NCBI GenBank assembly: GCA_945903675.1
Contig: CAMDOP010000063.1
Coordinates: forward strand, 1 to 13,431
Direction: 5' to 3'
Origin: Crenothrix polyspora
GTDB taxonomy: Bacteria > Pseudomonadota > Gammaproteobacteria > Methylococcales > Methylomonadaceae
Length of the DNA: 13,431 nt
Shown one piece after another: positions 7,077 to 13,431 of the stretch. Numbering within the stretch: position 1 is the stretch's first letter; every line of letters starts with the position of its first letter. The notes under the pieces were generated by a model that searched no databases, had not been told where the DNA came from, and worked only from the letters and a program-made list of their open reading frames with translations. Both the position numbers and the translations under genes were made by a program.

Positions 7077-7985
7077 TTAAAAATAACCTTCGCGCTTTTT
7101 CTGTTCCATAGAGCCCGATTGATCGTGGTCTATGAGTCGTCCCTGGCGTTCAGAGGTGGTGGTTAATAACATTTCCTGAATAATTTCGGGTAGTGTGGTG
7201 GCGTTAGATTCGACAGCGCCAGTTAAAGGGTAGCAACCCAAGGTGCGAAAGCGCACTTTTTTCATTTCAACTTTTTCATCAGGACCTATGGGCATGCGCT
7301 CGTCATCCACCATAATTAACATGCCATCACGTTCCACAACAGGACGTACTTTAGCAAAGTATAAAGGTACGATAGGGATGTTTTCTAAATGAATGTACTG
7401 CCAAATGTCTAGCTCAGTCCAGTTAGATAAAGGAAACACGCGGATGCTTTCGCCTTTGTCTATTTTACCATTGTAAATATTCCATAGTTCGGGGCGTTGG
7501 TTTTTAGGGTCCCAGCGATGATTTTTATCTCTAAAAGAATACACGCGCTCTTTTGCGCGAGATTTTTCTTCATCACGGCGGGCACCGCCAAAGGCTGCAT
7601 CGAATTGATATTTATCTAAGGCTTGTTTAAGACCTTCGGTTTTCATGACATCCGTGTGCTTTTTGCTGCCGTGGCTAAAGGGACCTATGCCTTGATCAAC
7701 GCCGTCTTGATTAATATGGACCAATAGATCTAAATCCAGTTTTTTGATTAATTGGTCACGAAACTCAATCATTTCCTTGAACTTCCATGTGGTATCGACA
7801 TGCATCATGGGAAAGGGTGGTTTGCCAGGAAAAAAGGCTTTCATGGTCAGATGCAGCATAACTGCTGAATCTTTACCGACGGAATATAGCATGACTGGGC
7901 GTTCAAATTCAGCCGCGACTTCACGAATGATATGTATGCTTTCGGCTTCTAGCTCTTTAAGGTGCGTTAATTTGTAATCAGTCAT
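7077..7985 (-). CDS. cysD: Sulfate adenylyltransferase small subunit
   Basis: CysD is the catalytic subunit of ATP sulfurylase: ATP plus sulfate gives APS and pyrophosphate, driven by CysN's GTPase. It belongs to the PP-loop adenylyl-transfer superfamily. The PP-loop is SVGKDS (residues 35-40). Other conserved segments are MHVDTTWKF (61-69), FGGARRDEEKSRAKER (132-147) and TLGCYPLTGAVES (248-260). I chose the ATG at 7985 (MTDYKLTHLKELEAESIHII) because it gives 302 residues, the length of E. coli CysD, and matches the family N-terminus. An upstream in-frame ATG at 8051 would add 22 residues that are not part of the family. ACGGA lies 7 nt before the chosen start. Transcription runs leftward into the four-helix-bundle gene and cysN. 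Confidence 0.96.
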   Translation of the reverse strand: MTDYKLTHLKELEAESIHIIREVAAEFERPVMLYSVGKDSAVMLHLTMKAFFPGKPPFPMMHVDTTWKFKEMIEFRDQLIKKLDLDLLVHINQDGVDQGIGPFSHGSKKHTDVMKTEGLKQALDKYQFDAAFGGARRDEEKSRAKERVYSFRDKNHRWDPKNQRPELWNIYNGKIDKGESIRVFPLSNWTELDIWQYIHLENIPIVPLYFAKVRPVVERDGMLIMVDDERMPIGPDEKVEMKKVRFRTLGCYPLTGAVESNATTLPEIIQEMLLTTTSERQGRLIDHDQSGSMEQKKREGYF

Positions 7986-8027
7986 TAAAAGTCCGTTGGA
8001 ATGGAAGGTCGCAGTGCGGTTATCGAG

Positions 8028-8048
8028 TGTTATCAATAACAAATGATA
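8028..8048 (-). promoter_or_regulatory. Candidate cysD promoter -10 with adjacent palindrome
   Basis: On the minus strand, TATCAT (8043-8048) matches the -10 consensus at five of six positions, but no matching -35 box was found. That would fit an activator-dependent promoter. Directly downstream is the palindrome TGTTATTGATAACA (8028-8041; 6-bp arms, 2-bp centre), a possible operator. I cannot tie it to CysB or any named regulator. Confidence 0.25.
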
Positions 8049-8128
8049 CATTTTAATTTGAACGGGCTGTTATTGCCAGTTATCGCCACAATTTATTCAT
8101 ATTTGAGTATTTCACATGCATAAATATA

Positions 8129-8378
8129 AATGAGGTCGCTATCGCGACAATGTGTTAATCGGGTATTCGCACCCGAAGGCGAGATACTTTCTTTTGCTCC
8201 GCCAAAAGAAAGTATCCAAAGAAAAGGCGGCTCGATTGCCGCTTTTTTCCTGCGCTCCTCGGTTTTGTCGGGGGTCGGTAGAGAGGGCGTCCTGCCCTCC
8301 TACCGACGCACGGCATCCATGCCGTGCCCCTTCGGGCTAATCCCAACAAAACCTGCGGTGCTCGGCGCGGCATACGAG
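8129..8378 (+). repeat. ~250-bp multi-hairpin element, copy B
   Basis: This is the inverted partner of 4567-4815. In order it shows five structures. CGGGT-attcgc-ACCCG is at 8160-8175. A perfect 13-bp stem, ATACTTTCTTTTG with a 6-nt loop, is at 8184-8215. AAAAGGCGGC-tcgatt-GCCGCTTTTT is at 8222-8247. A long stem of GTCGGTAG and GAGGGC against GCCCTC and CTACCGAC is at about 8274-8307. A near-perfect palindrome, GCACGGCATCCATGCCGTGC, is at 8308-8327. It sits between the divergent cysD and feoA genes. Short frames on both strands (8130-8429) are repeat artefacts. Confidence 0.9.
8222..8248 (+). terminator. Terminator-like hairpin inside repeat copy B
   Basis: AAAAGGCGGC pairs with GCCGCTTTTT (one G-U pair) across a TCGATT loop, and six T follow the GC-rich part. 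The opposite strand reads GCGGC-aatcga-GCCGC-CTTTT, so it could act in both directions. It would shield feoA from read-through from the left. Confidence 0.5.
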
Positions 8379-8434
8379 AGTACCTCGATGTTACTGTGTA
8401 TTAACTTGACTAGGTATGAGTGCGTATGAAACTG

Positions 8435-8466
8435 TGCTATATTGTTTCTTAATGAGAACGATTCCT
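8435..8466 (+). promoter_or_regulatory. feo promoter (extended -10) overlapped by a Fur-box-like site
   Basis: TGCTATATT (8435-8443) is an extended -10 element (TGn plus TATATT, five of six to consensus). The expected start site is near 8450. CTTAATGAGAACGATTCCT (8448-8466) matches the common Fur sequence GATAATGAGAATCATTATC at 12 of 19 positions and covers that start site. Fur with Fe2+ bound would block transcription in iron-replete cells, as known for feo operons. The match is only moderate. Confidence 0.6.
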
Positions 8467-8520
8467 TATTGGCGCCTCGCCTTTCAGAAGAATCGCTGAT
8501 ACCCACCGGAGCTGGATAGA

Positions 8521-8751
8521 GTGTTAAGCTTAAAAAATCTTAAGGTAGGCGATCTAGGTAAAATCATAGGCTTTGAACCTGAAGGTAAAGCCTATCGTAA
8601 GCGCTTGCTGGCCATGGGCTTAACGCCGGGTACAACCTTTAGTGTGACCCGTTTTGCGCCTTTAGGTGATCCTGTAGAAATTAAATTGCGTGGTTTTTCG
8701 TTAACCTTGCGTAAAGATGAAGCGGCCGTGGTTTTGATAGAGAAGCAATAA
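8521..8751 (+). CDS. feoA: Ferrous iron transport protein A
   Basis: This 76-residue SH3-like cytoplasmic protein is needed for FeoB-mediated Fe2+ uptake, probably by direct contact with FeoB. It has the family pattern: SLKNLKVGDLGKI at the N-terminus, then RKRLLAMGLTPGTTFSV (27-43), PLGDPVEIKLRGFSLTLRKDEA (47-68) and a final beta strand. The start is GTG, with GGAG 9 nt upstream. Its TAA shares one base with the feoB ATG (TAATG), so translation of the two is probably coupled. The full 5' region back to the Fur-box-like site is 54 bp. Confidence 0.96.
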   Translation: MLSLKNLKVGDLGKIIGFEPEGKAYRKRLLAMGLTPGTTFSVTRFAPLGDPVEIKLRGFSLTLRKDEAAVVLIEKQ

Positions 8752-11090
8752 TGAACATTGATTTTACGGTGGGTGTGGTTGGTAATCCTAACTGCGGAAA
8801 AACGACGTTATTTAATGCTTTCACTGGCTCTAAGCAGCATGTAGGTAATTGGCCTGGCGTTACCGTTGAAAAGAAAACGGGTGAATATACGCATGCCGGT
8901 AAGCTGATTGAATTAGTCGATTTACCCGGCACCTATTCCTTAGAAGCTGCTGATGATCAGGTGTCTTTGGATGAAAAAGTTGCTAGAGATTATATCGCCT
9001 CTAAGCAAGCTGATTTAATTATCAATATTATTGATGCCTCTAATATAGAACGTAACCTTTATTTAACCTCGCAACTCATAGAAATGCGCGTACCAATGAT
9101 ATTGGTACTCAATATGATGGATCAGGTTAAAAGTCGCGGCATTAAGATTGATTGTGACTATTTAGCACAGCAGTTAGGCTGCCCAGTCATTCCTATTGCA
9201 GCCTCTACCAAAGACGGCCTAGCTGCTTTAAAGGCTCAGATTAATAGGTCATCTGTAACTCTGCCGATTCCTAGCGTAACAATAAAGTATGCTCCCGCTT
9301 TAGAGCGCGCTATAGAAGAACTATCCTTGTCGTTAAGCGATATTGCCCGTGACCATGACTGTGATTTACGTTGGTTAACGTTGCGTACCTTAGAAGATGA
9401 TACGCTGGCTAAGCAACTTGCAGGTAAGGATATACAAGCCTTTACCAGTCAATTACAGCAGCAAGTAGAAGCGGAAACAGATGATGAAATTGATATTTTG
9501 GCTGCAGATGCCCGTTATGGCTTTGTTAATGATTTAACACAAGGTGCTGTTTGTAAGCTGAATGAAATCAGTCGCCATGTCACAGAAACAATTGATAACA
9601 TCGTATTGAATCGGTTTTTAGGTATACCGGTTTTTCTCTTAGTGATGTACACCATGTTTATGTTCACTATCAACATAGGCAGTGCCTTTATTGATTTTTT
9701 TGAACAAGCCGTTGGTGCACTGCTGATTGATGGTTTAAGTAGTGTGTTATCTGTTTATCAAGTACCACAGTGGTTAGTGGTCTTGATAACCAACGGTTTA
9801 GGGGGCGGCATACAGGTGGTTGCTACCTTCATTCCCATTATCGGCTTCTTGTTCTTATTTTTGTCGGCACTCGAAGATTCTGGCTATATGTCAAGAGCAG
9901 CTTTTGTCATGGATAGATTCATGCGCATGATAGGTTTGCCAGGTAAATCATTTGTGCCCATGATCGTCGGTTTTGGTTGTAATGTGCCTGCTATTATGGC
10001 GACACGAACCCTTGAAAATAGGCGTGATCGAATACTGACTAACCTAATGAATCCTTTTATGTCTTGTGGCGCAAGATTACCGGTTTATGCTTTATTTGCA
10101 GCAGCATTTTTCCCTGTCGGTGGACAGAATATCGTTTTTGGTTTGTATTTATTAGGGATAGCGGTAGCGGTATTGACCGGTTTAATTATGCGTCATACCT
10201 TGTTTAAAGGCGAGACCTCGCCGTTTATTATGGAATTGCCGGCTTACCACATGCCGACCTTACGCGGTGTTTTGACTAGAACGTGGGATAGGCTTAAATC
10301 TTTTTTGATTAACGCGGGTAGAATCATTGTTCCGATGGTCTTGGTATTAAACTTCCTGAATGCCTTGGGTACAGATGGTAGTTTTGGTCAAGAAAATAGT
10401 AATCAATCGGTGTTGAGTAAAATAGGTAAAGCTTTAACGCCACTATTTAAGCCTATGGGCATAGAAAAAGATAATTGGCCAGCAACAGTGGGTGTTTTTA
10501 CGGGTGTCTTGGCTAAAGAGGCTGTTGTAGGTACCTTAGATGCTTTATATAGTCAATTATCAGTTTCAGATACTGCTTCTGTTGATAAGGCGTCCTTTAA
10601 GCTTAACGAGGCTTTAATGGCCGCTTTACAGACCATACCGAATAATTTAAGCGCTGTTGCTGATAATTTATTAGATCCACTCGGTCTTAATATCGGCACA
10701 GTAGATGATATGGCGGTTGCCGCAGACGAACAAAAGGTTAAGACCAATACTTTTGCCGCTATGCAGCAACGCTATGATGGAAAAGTCGGTGCTTTCGCTT
10801 ATTTGTTATTCATTTTATTGTATGCGCCATGTGTTGCAGCGACTGCTGCGATCCATAGAGAAACTAATACGGGCTGGACAGTGTTTGTGGTGTGTTGGAC
10901 TACAGGCATCGCTTATATGACGGCTACGGTGTTTTATCAGGCCATGACTTATGAACGGCATCCTGAGTATTCTTTGATATGGATTAGTGGTTTGATTAGT
11001 GCTTTTGTGATGGTGATAGTGGCGTTATGGTTAACAGGAAAGCAGTCGATGGCAAAACAAGCTCAGGAGACGCTCAATGATACTATCTGA
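8751..11090 (+). CDS. feoB: Ferrous iron transporter B, GTPase-coupled
   Basis: This 779-residue inner-membrane Fe2+ importer is close in length to E. coli FeoB (773). The cytoplasmic G domain has G1 GNPNCGKTT (11-19), G2 Thr in GVTVE (36-40), G3 DLPG (57-60), G4 NMMD (121-124) and G5 IAAST (149-153). A helical GDI-like domain follows (~175-275). The membrane part starts near 289. It holds the Gate segments GFGCNVPA (407-414) and MSCGARLPVY (437-446), with their conserved cysteines, and a second Gate motif, AKEAVVGTL (588-596). A soluble insertion (~600-700) precedes the last helices. It overlaps feoA by 1 bp and feoC by 14 bp, a tightly coupled operon. All core motifs look intact. Confidence 0.98.
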   Translation: MNIDFTVGVVGNPNCGKTTLFNAFTGSKQHVGNWPGVTVEKKTGEYTHAGKLIELVDLPGTYSLEAADDQVSLDEKVARDYIASKQADLIINIIDASNIERNLYLTSQLIEMRVPMILVLNMMDQVKSRGIKIDCDYLAQQLGCPVIPIAASTKDGLAALKAQINRSSVTLPIPSVTIKYAPALERAIEELSLSLSDIARDHDCDLRWLTLRTLEDDTLAKQLAGKDIQAFTSQLQQQVEAETDDEIDILAADARYGFVNDLTQGAVCKLNEISRHVTETIDNIVLNRFLGIPVFLLVMYTMFMFTINIGSAFIDFFEQAVGALLIDGLSSVLSVYQVPQWLVVLITNGLGGGIQVVATFIPIIGFLFLFLSALEDSGYMSRAAFVMDRFMRMIGLPGKSFVPMIVGFGCNVPAIMATRTLENRRDRILTNLMNPFMSCGARLPVYALFAAAFFPVGGQNIVFGLYLLGIAVAVLTGLIMRHTLFKGETSPFIMELPAYHMPTLRGVLTRTWDRLKSFLINAGRIIVPMVLVLNFLNALGTDGSFGQENSNQSVLSKIGKALTPLFKPMGIEKDNWPATVGVFTGVLAKEAVVGTLDALYSQLSVSDTASVDKASFKLNEALMAALQTIPNNLSAVADNLLDPLGLNIGTVDDMAVAADEQKVKTNTFAAMQQRYDGKVGAFAYLLFILLYAPCVAATAAIHRETNTGWTVFVVCWTTGIAYMTATVFYQAMTYERHPEYSLIWISGLISAFVMVIVALWLTGKQSMAKQAQETLNDTI

Positions 11091-11301
11091 TTTACGTAGT
11101 TATTTAAAACAACAGCGTAGGATTGCTTTAGCTGATTTGGTGATTCATTTTAATATGGATGCCGATGCCCTACGAGGTATGTTAGATAAATGGGTTAGCA
11201 AAGGCAGTGTCCGAAAACTGCCGCTAGAGTCTTCTTGTGGCACGAGTTGCTGTAAGTGTGACTCAACCTTAACTGAGCTTTATGAGTGGATAGATAAATA
11301 G
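11077..11301 (+). CDS. feoC: FeoC-like winged-helix protein with Cys cluster
   Basis: This 74-residue protein has a winged-helix N-terminal part (LSDLRSYLKQQRRIALADLVIHF, then LRGMLDKWVSKGSVRKL). A short loop with four cysteines follows: Cys54, Cys58, Cys59 and Cys61 (CGTSCCKC). FeoC proteins bind FeoB and in enterobacteria carry an oxygen-sensitive Fe-S cluster on a four-cysteine loop. The cysteine spacing here is tighter than in E. coli FeoC, so whether it binds a cluster is open. It starts inside the feoB 3' end (14-bp overlap) with AGGAG 8 nt before the ATG. Its stop is 2 bp from the stop of convergent tatC. Confidence 0.9.
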   Translation: MILSDLRSYLKQQRRIALADLVIHFNMDADALRGMLDKWVSKGSVRKLPLESSCGTSCCKCDSTLTELYEWIDK

Positions 11302-11303
11302 TG

Positions 11304-12080
11304 TTAGTCACTAAGATGTTCTATTTTATCTAGATCATGGTCATCATTATCTTTATGCACGAATAGCCTTGAACATAGCAAGCCGAGTTCAAACAACATC
11401 CACATCGGTACTGCCAACATAGTTTGTGAGATAGCATCAGGAGGTGTTAAAAACATGCCGATAACAAACGCACCCACAATCACATAAGGGCGTTTTTCAG
11501 ATAGCTCTGCTGGTGTGACTAAGCCTGTCCAAACTAACACGATGGTGAATATGGGTACTTCAAAACAGATACCAAAGGCAAAGAATAAGGCGAGTACGAA
11601 ATCAAGGTATTTGCTAATGTCAGTCATCACTGCAACACCTTCAGGTGCGGCGGCTGTTAAAAAGCCGAACATCAGCGGGAATACGACATAATAGGCGAAA
11701 GCGACACCCAGAAAGAATAACAAAGTACTGGCAATGAGTAGCGGAAATATCATCCTGCGTTCGCGCTTATAGAGTCCAGGTGCTACAAAGGCCCAGAATT
11801 GATAAAGAATGACAGGAATAGAAATAAAAATAGCAGCAACTAGCGCTAGTTTAAAGGGCGTAAAAAAAGGTGAGGCAACATCTATGGCAATCATAGTGCT
11901 GTTTTTGGGCATATGCTTTAGTAACGGCCCAGCTAAATAGCTATAGATTTGATTGGCATAAACAGACAGCCCTAAAAATACCACAATAACGAAGCTGATG
12001 ACTTTTAGTAGTCGATTACGCAATTCAATCAGATGACTGATGAACGGCTGAGCGGCTTCTTCAAAACTATTTGAGTTCAT
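11304..12080 (-). CDS. tatC: Twin-arginine translocase subunit TatC
   Basis: This six-helix inner-membrane protein binds the twin-arginine signal peptide and, with TatB, receives folded exported proteins. Its 258 residues equal the E. coli length. Conserved segments include HLIELRNRLL (16-25), VASPFFTPFKLAL (68-80), ILYQFWAFVAPGLYKRERR (91-109, with the signal-peptide-binding Glu region), TAAPEGVAVMTD and KRPYVIVGAFVIGMFLTPPD. Its start overlaps the tatB 3' end by 14 bp. It is the last gene of the leftward his-tat run. Confidence 0.97.
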   Translation of the reverse strand: MNSNSFEEAAQPFISHLIELRNRLLKVISFVIVVFLGLSVYANQIYSYLAGPLLKHMPKNSTMIAIDVASPFFTPFKLALVAAIFISIPVILYQFWAFVAPGLYKRERRMIFPLLIASTLLFFLGVAFAYYVVFPLMFGFLTAAAPEGVAVMTDISKYLDFVLALFFAFGICFEVPIFTIVLVWTGLVTPAELSEKRPYVIVGAFVIGMFLTPPDAISQTMLAVPMWMLFELGLLCSRLFVHKDNDDHDLDKIEHLSD

Positions 12081-12390
12081 GAGTACTAGGTTGCTCTAGT
12101 ATTTCTTCAGTGCTAAGAGCGGTTTCTGATTGAATAGCATCGATTGTTTCGTTTGTTTCATTAAGTGCGGCATGAAACTCTTGTAATTTGGCTTGCTCGT
12201 TAAATATTTGACGTAATTCTTCAGTATGAAGTTCGTGTTTGATTTCTTCTTTGAAGGTAGCGGCTATATTGCGCGCTTTACCTATCCAGAAACCAGCAAG
12301 TCTGGCTACTTTAGGTAAACGTTCAGGCCCTATCACTAATAAGCTGACTAAAGCGATCATGACTAACTCAGAAAATCCAACTTCAAACAT
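12067..12390 (-). CDS. tatB: Twin-arginine translocase subunit TatB
   Basis: The 107-residue protein starts MFEVGFSELVMIALVSLLVIGPERLP, with the TatB hallmark Glu8 and the GPERLP hinge after a single membrane helix. A long charged amphipathic helix follows and then an acidic, low-complexity tail. TatB forms the signal-peptide receptor with TatC. It starts 1 bp after the tatA stop and overlaps tatC by 14 bp, so the three are probably translated together. The tail is shorter than in E. coli TatB (171), which is common. Confidence 0.95.
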   Translation of the reverse strand: MFEVGFSELVMIALVSLLVIGPERLPKVARLAGFWIGKARNIAATFKEEIKHELHTEELRQIFNEQAKLQEFHAALNETNETIDAIQSETALSTEEILEQPSTHELK

Positions 12391-12391
12391 A

Positions 12392-12607
12392 TTAGACTTT
12401 TTCGTTTTTCTTGGAAGTGATTTCGCCGTCTAAGGTTTCACCCTCATGTTCAGTCGGTTTTTTGTCTTCTTCGCCTTCTTTAATGGCTGAGCGAAAACTT
12501 TTGATAGCTCCACCTAGATCTGATCCTACATTACGGAGTTTTTTAGTGCCAAATAGCACAATGACGATAACTAATATAATTAATAATTGGGTGATGCTGA
12601 CGTGCAT
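12392..12607 (-). CDS. tatA: Twin-arginine translocase subunit TatA
   Basis: The 71-residue protein has one membrane helix (SITQLLIILVIVIVLFG), the FG-x-KKLR hinge, the amphipathic helix NVGSDLGGAIKSFRSAIKEG and a charged tail. TatA assembles at the TatBC complex to form the transport pore. A GGAG Shine-Dalgarno sequence lies about 8 nt before the ATG. It is separated from hisE by 124 bp, so tatABC may have its own promoter as well as read-through from hisIE. Confidence 0.95.
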   Translation of the reverse strand: MHVSITQLLIILVIVIVLFGTKKLRNVGSDLGGAIKSFRSAIKEGEEDKKPTEHEGETLDGEITSKKNEKV

Positions 12608-12620
12608 GTTTTAACTCCAG

Positions 12621-12665
12621 TGACTTATTAAGTCATCATCTTAGAATAATTACCATAAATTACAA
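12621..12665 (-). promoter_or_regulatory. Weak candidate tatA promoter with adjacent palindrome
   Basis: On the minus strand, TTGTAA (12660-12665) and TAAGAT (12638-12643) sit 16 bp apart; each matches its -35 or -10 consensus at four of six positions. Just downstream, TGACTTA/TAAGTCA (12621-12635, 7-bp arms around one base) forms a palindrome next to the tatA ribosome-binding site. Nothing else was seen in the hisE-tatA gap, and no terminator. Confidence 0.25.
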
Positions 12666-12731
12666 AACGATCTTATTAGATTGTTATAGCTTGAACTTGA
12701 TGCAGCACTGCGGTGATACTTAAAATATAAT

Positions 12732-13052
12732 TTAGCTTTTGTTGCGTTGCGCTTTTTCTTCTAAACCTGACAAACCAAAGCGGCGTTGTAGTTCTTTTAA
12801 TACATCGTTAGGTCCTAAGCCTTGATCGGCTAGCATGACCAAACAGTGAAACCACAAGTCAGCAGTTTCATAAATAATTTGTTCTTTATCACCATTTTTG
12901 GCAGCGATAACGGTTTCAGTCGCTTCTTCACCGACTTTCTTAAGTATAGAATCTAGGCCTTTGGCATAAAGACTCGCGACATAAGATTTATCGGCCGATT
13001 CTAGTTTACGTTGTTCCAGAATATCAGCTAATTGTTGTAAGGTGTCATTCAT
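12732..13052 (-). CDS. hisE: Phosphoribosyl-ATP pyrophosphatase
   Basis: HisE performs the second step of histidine synthesis, removing pyrophosphate from phosphoribosyl-ATP. The 106-residue all-helical protein (MazG-like fold) shows KKVGEEATETVIAAKNGD (38-55) and IYETADLWFHCLVMLAD (60-76), which supply the Mg2+-binding acidic residues. The ATG overlaps the hisI stop (ATGA), so it is coupled to hisI. It is a separate protein here, not fused to HisI as in E. coli. Confidence 0.96.
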   Translation of the reverse strand: MNDTLQQLADILEQRKLESADKSYVASLYAKGLDSILKKVGEEATETVIAAKNGDKEQIIYETADLWFHCLVMLADQGLGPNDVLKELQRRFGLSGLEEKAQRNKS

Positions 13053-13431
13053 TTTTTTGTATAGATGGTGTTAGGGTCTTTTAGTATAGGTTCAATAGAT
13101 TGCCACTGTTTATCAATTAAACTGCGATAAAAACAGCTTTCACGGCCAGTATGACAGGCAATACCGCCTTCTTGTTCAACTTTTAATAAGATAACATCTT
13201 CATCACAATCAAGAAATATGTCCAGTACTTTTTGTCTGTGGCCTGATTCTTCACCTTTACGCCATAAACGTTGACGTGATCTAGACCAGTAAACGGCATA
13301 ACCTTCTTCAACTGTTAAGGCTAAGGACTCAGGATTCATCCAAGCAAACATCAGAATCTTTCCACTATCTGCTTGTTGGGCAATCACAGGCACTAGGCCG
13401 TCTTCAGTCCAGCGTATTTCATCCTGCCAAG
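13049..13431 (-). CDS. hisI: Phosphoribosyl-AMP cyclohydrolase (5' end outside window)
   Basis: HisI opens the purine ring of phosphoribosyl-AMP, the third step of histidine synthesis. The frame runs off the right edge. 126 residues are visible, beginning WQDEIRWTEDGLVPVIAQQ, so only a few N-terminal residues are missing. The GTG at 13393 lies within the conserved DGLVPVIAQ segment and is not the start. Metal-site residues are present in FLDCDEDVILLKVEQEGGIA and the following CHTGRESCF (Zn2+-binding cysteines). Its stop overlaps the hisE start by 4 bp. Confidence 0.95.
   Translation of the reverse strand, partial: WQDEIRWTEDGLVPVIAQQADSGKILMFAWMNPESLALTVEEGYAVYWSRSRQRLWRKGEESGHRQKVLDIFLDCDEDVILLKVEQEGGIACHTGRESCFYRSLIDKQWQSIEPILKDPNTIYTKK

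Noticed and set aside
7983..8051. Upstream in-frame ATG giving a 324-residue CysD
   Set aside because: The extra 22 residues are absent from the family, and the ATG at 7985 gives the standard 302-residue protein.
4567..8378. Composite transposon carrying cysDN
   Set aside because: The flanking repeats encode no transposase, and no target-site duplication could be recognised at the outer ends.
8130..8506. Short frames on both strands (62-99 codons) upstream of feoA
   Set aside because: Same repeat element as above; one also runs across the feo promoter.

Overview
The window looks like chromosomal DNA from a moderately AT-rich gammaproteobacterium. This rests on the hisI-hisE-tatA-tatB-tatC order with unfused hisI and hisE, a feoA-feoB-feoC operon, a TatC the same length as that of E. 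coli, and a CysD-CysN ATP sulfurylase. The density of short dispersed repeats recalls methanotroph-type genomes (Methylococcales), but that placement is only an impression.

Layout, left to right. Positions 1-1086 (minus) hold the N-terminal part of a multi-PAS sensor protein with a polyglutamine linker. Positions 1087-1815 hold no convincing ordinary gene. They carry a possible 28-codon leader ORF, a heptanucleotide array and a tandem array of degenerate ~43-bp units. Two membrane metal transporters follow on the minus strand: a GDT1/UPF0016 protein (1816-2502) and a ZIP protein (2937-3887). They are separated by a 434-bp repeat-rich gap with REP-like hairpins and a 7-bp-variable direct duplication. 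Then comes a small exported protein with three YPAA[DN]F repeats (3984-4283).

The sulfate-activation genes cysD (7077-7985) and cysN (4853-6478), both minus, come next. They are separated by a gene for a four-helix-bundle protein of the 23S rRNA intervening-sequence/bAvd type (6708-7052), which has heptamer repeats on both sides. The whole cys block lies between two inverted copies (4567-4815 and 8129-8378) of a ~250-bp GC-rich element built from consecutive hairpins. CysN ends in what reads as a shrunken APS-kinase (CysC) domain without a P-loop.

To the right is the plus-strand ferrous-iron operon feoABC (8521-11301), with a Fur-box-like site at an extended -10 promoter. Its last gene converges, with only 2 bp between stop codons, on the minus-strand run hisI (cut by the window edge)-hisE-tatA-tatB-tatC.

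The best leads for something not well described are three. The first is the link between heptamer repeats and the four-helix-bundle gene that splits the cys operon. The second is the multi-hairpin inverted element. The third is the ~43-bp tandem array beside the GDT1 gene.
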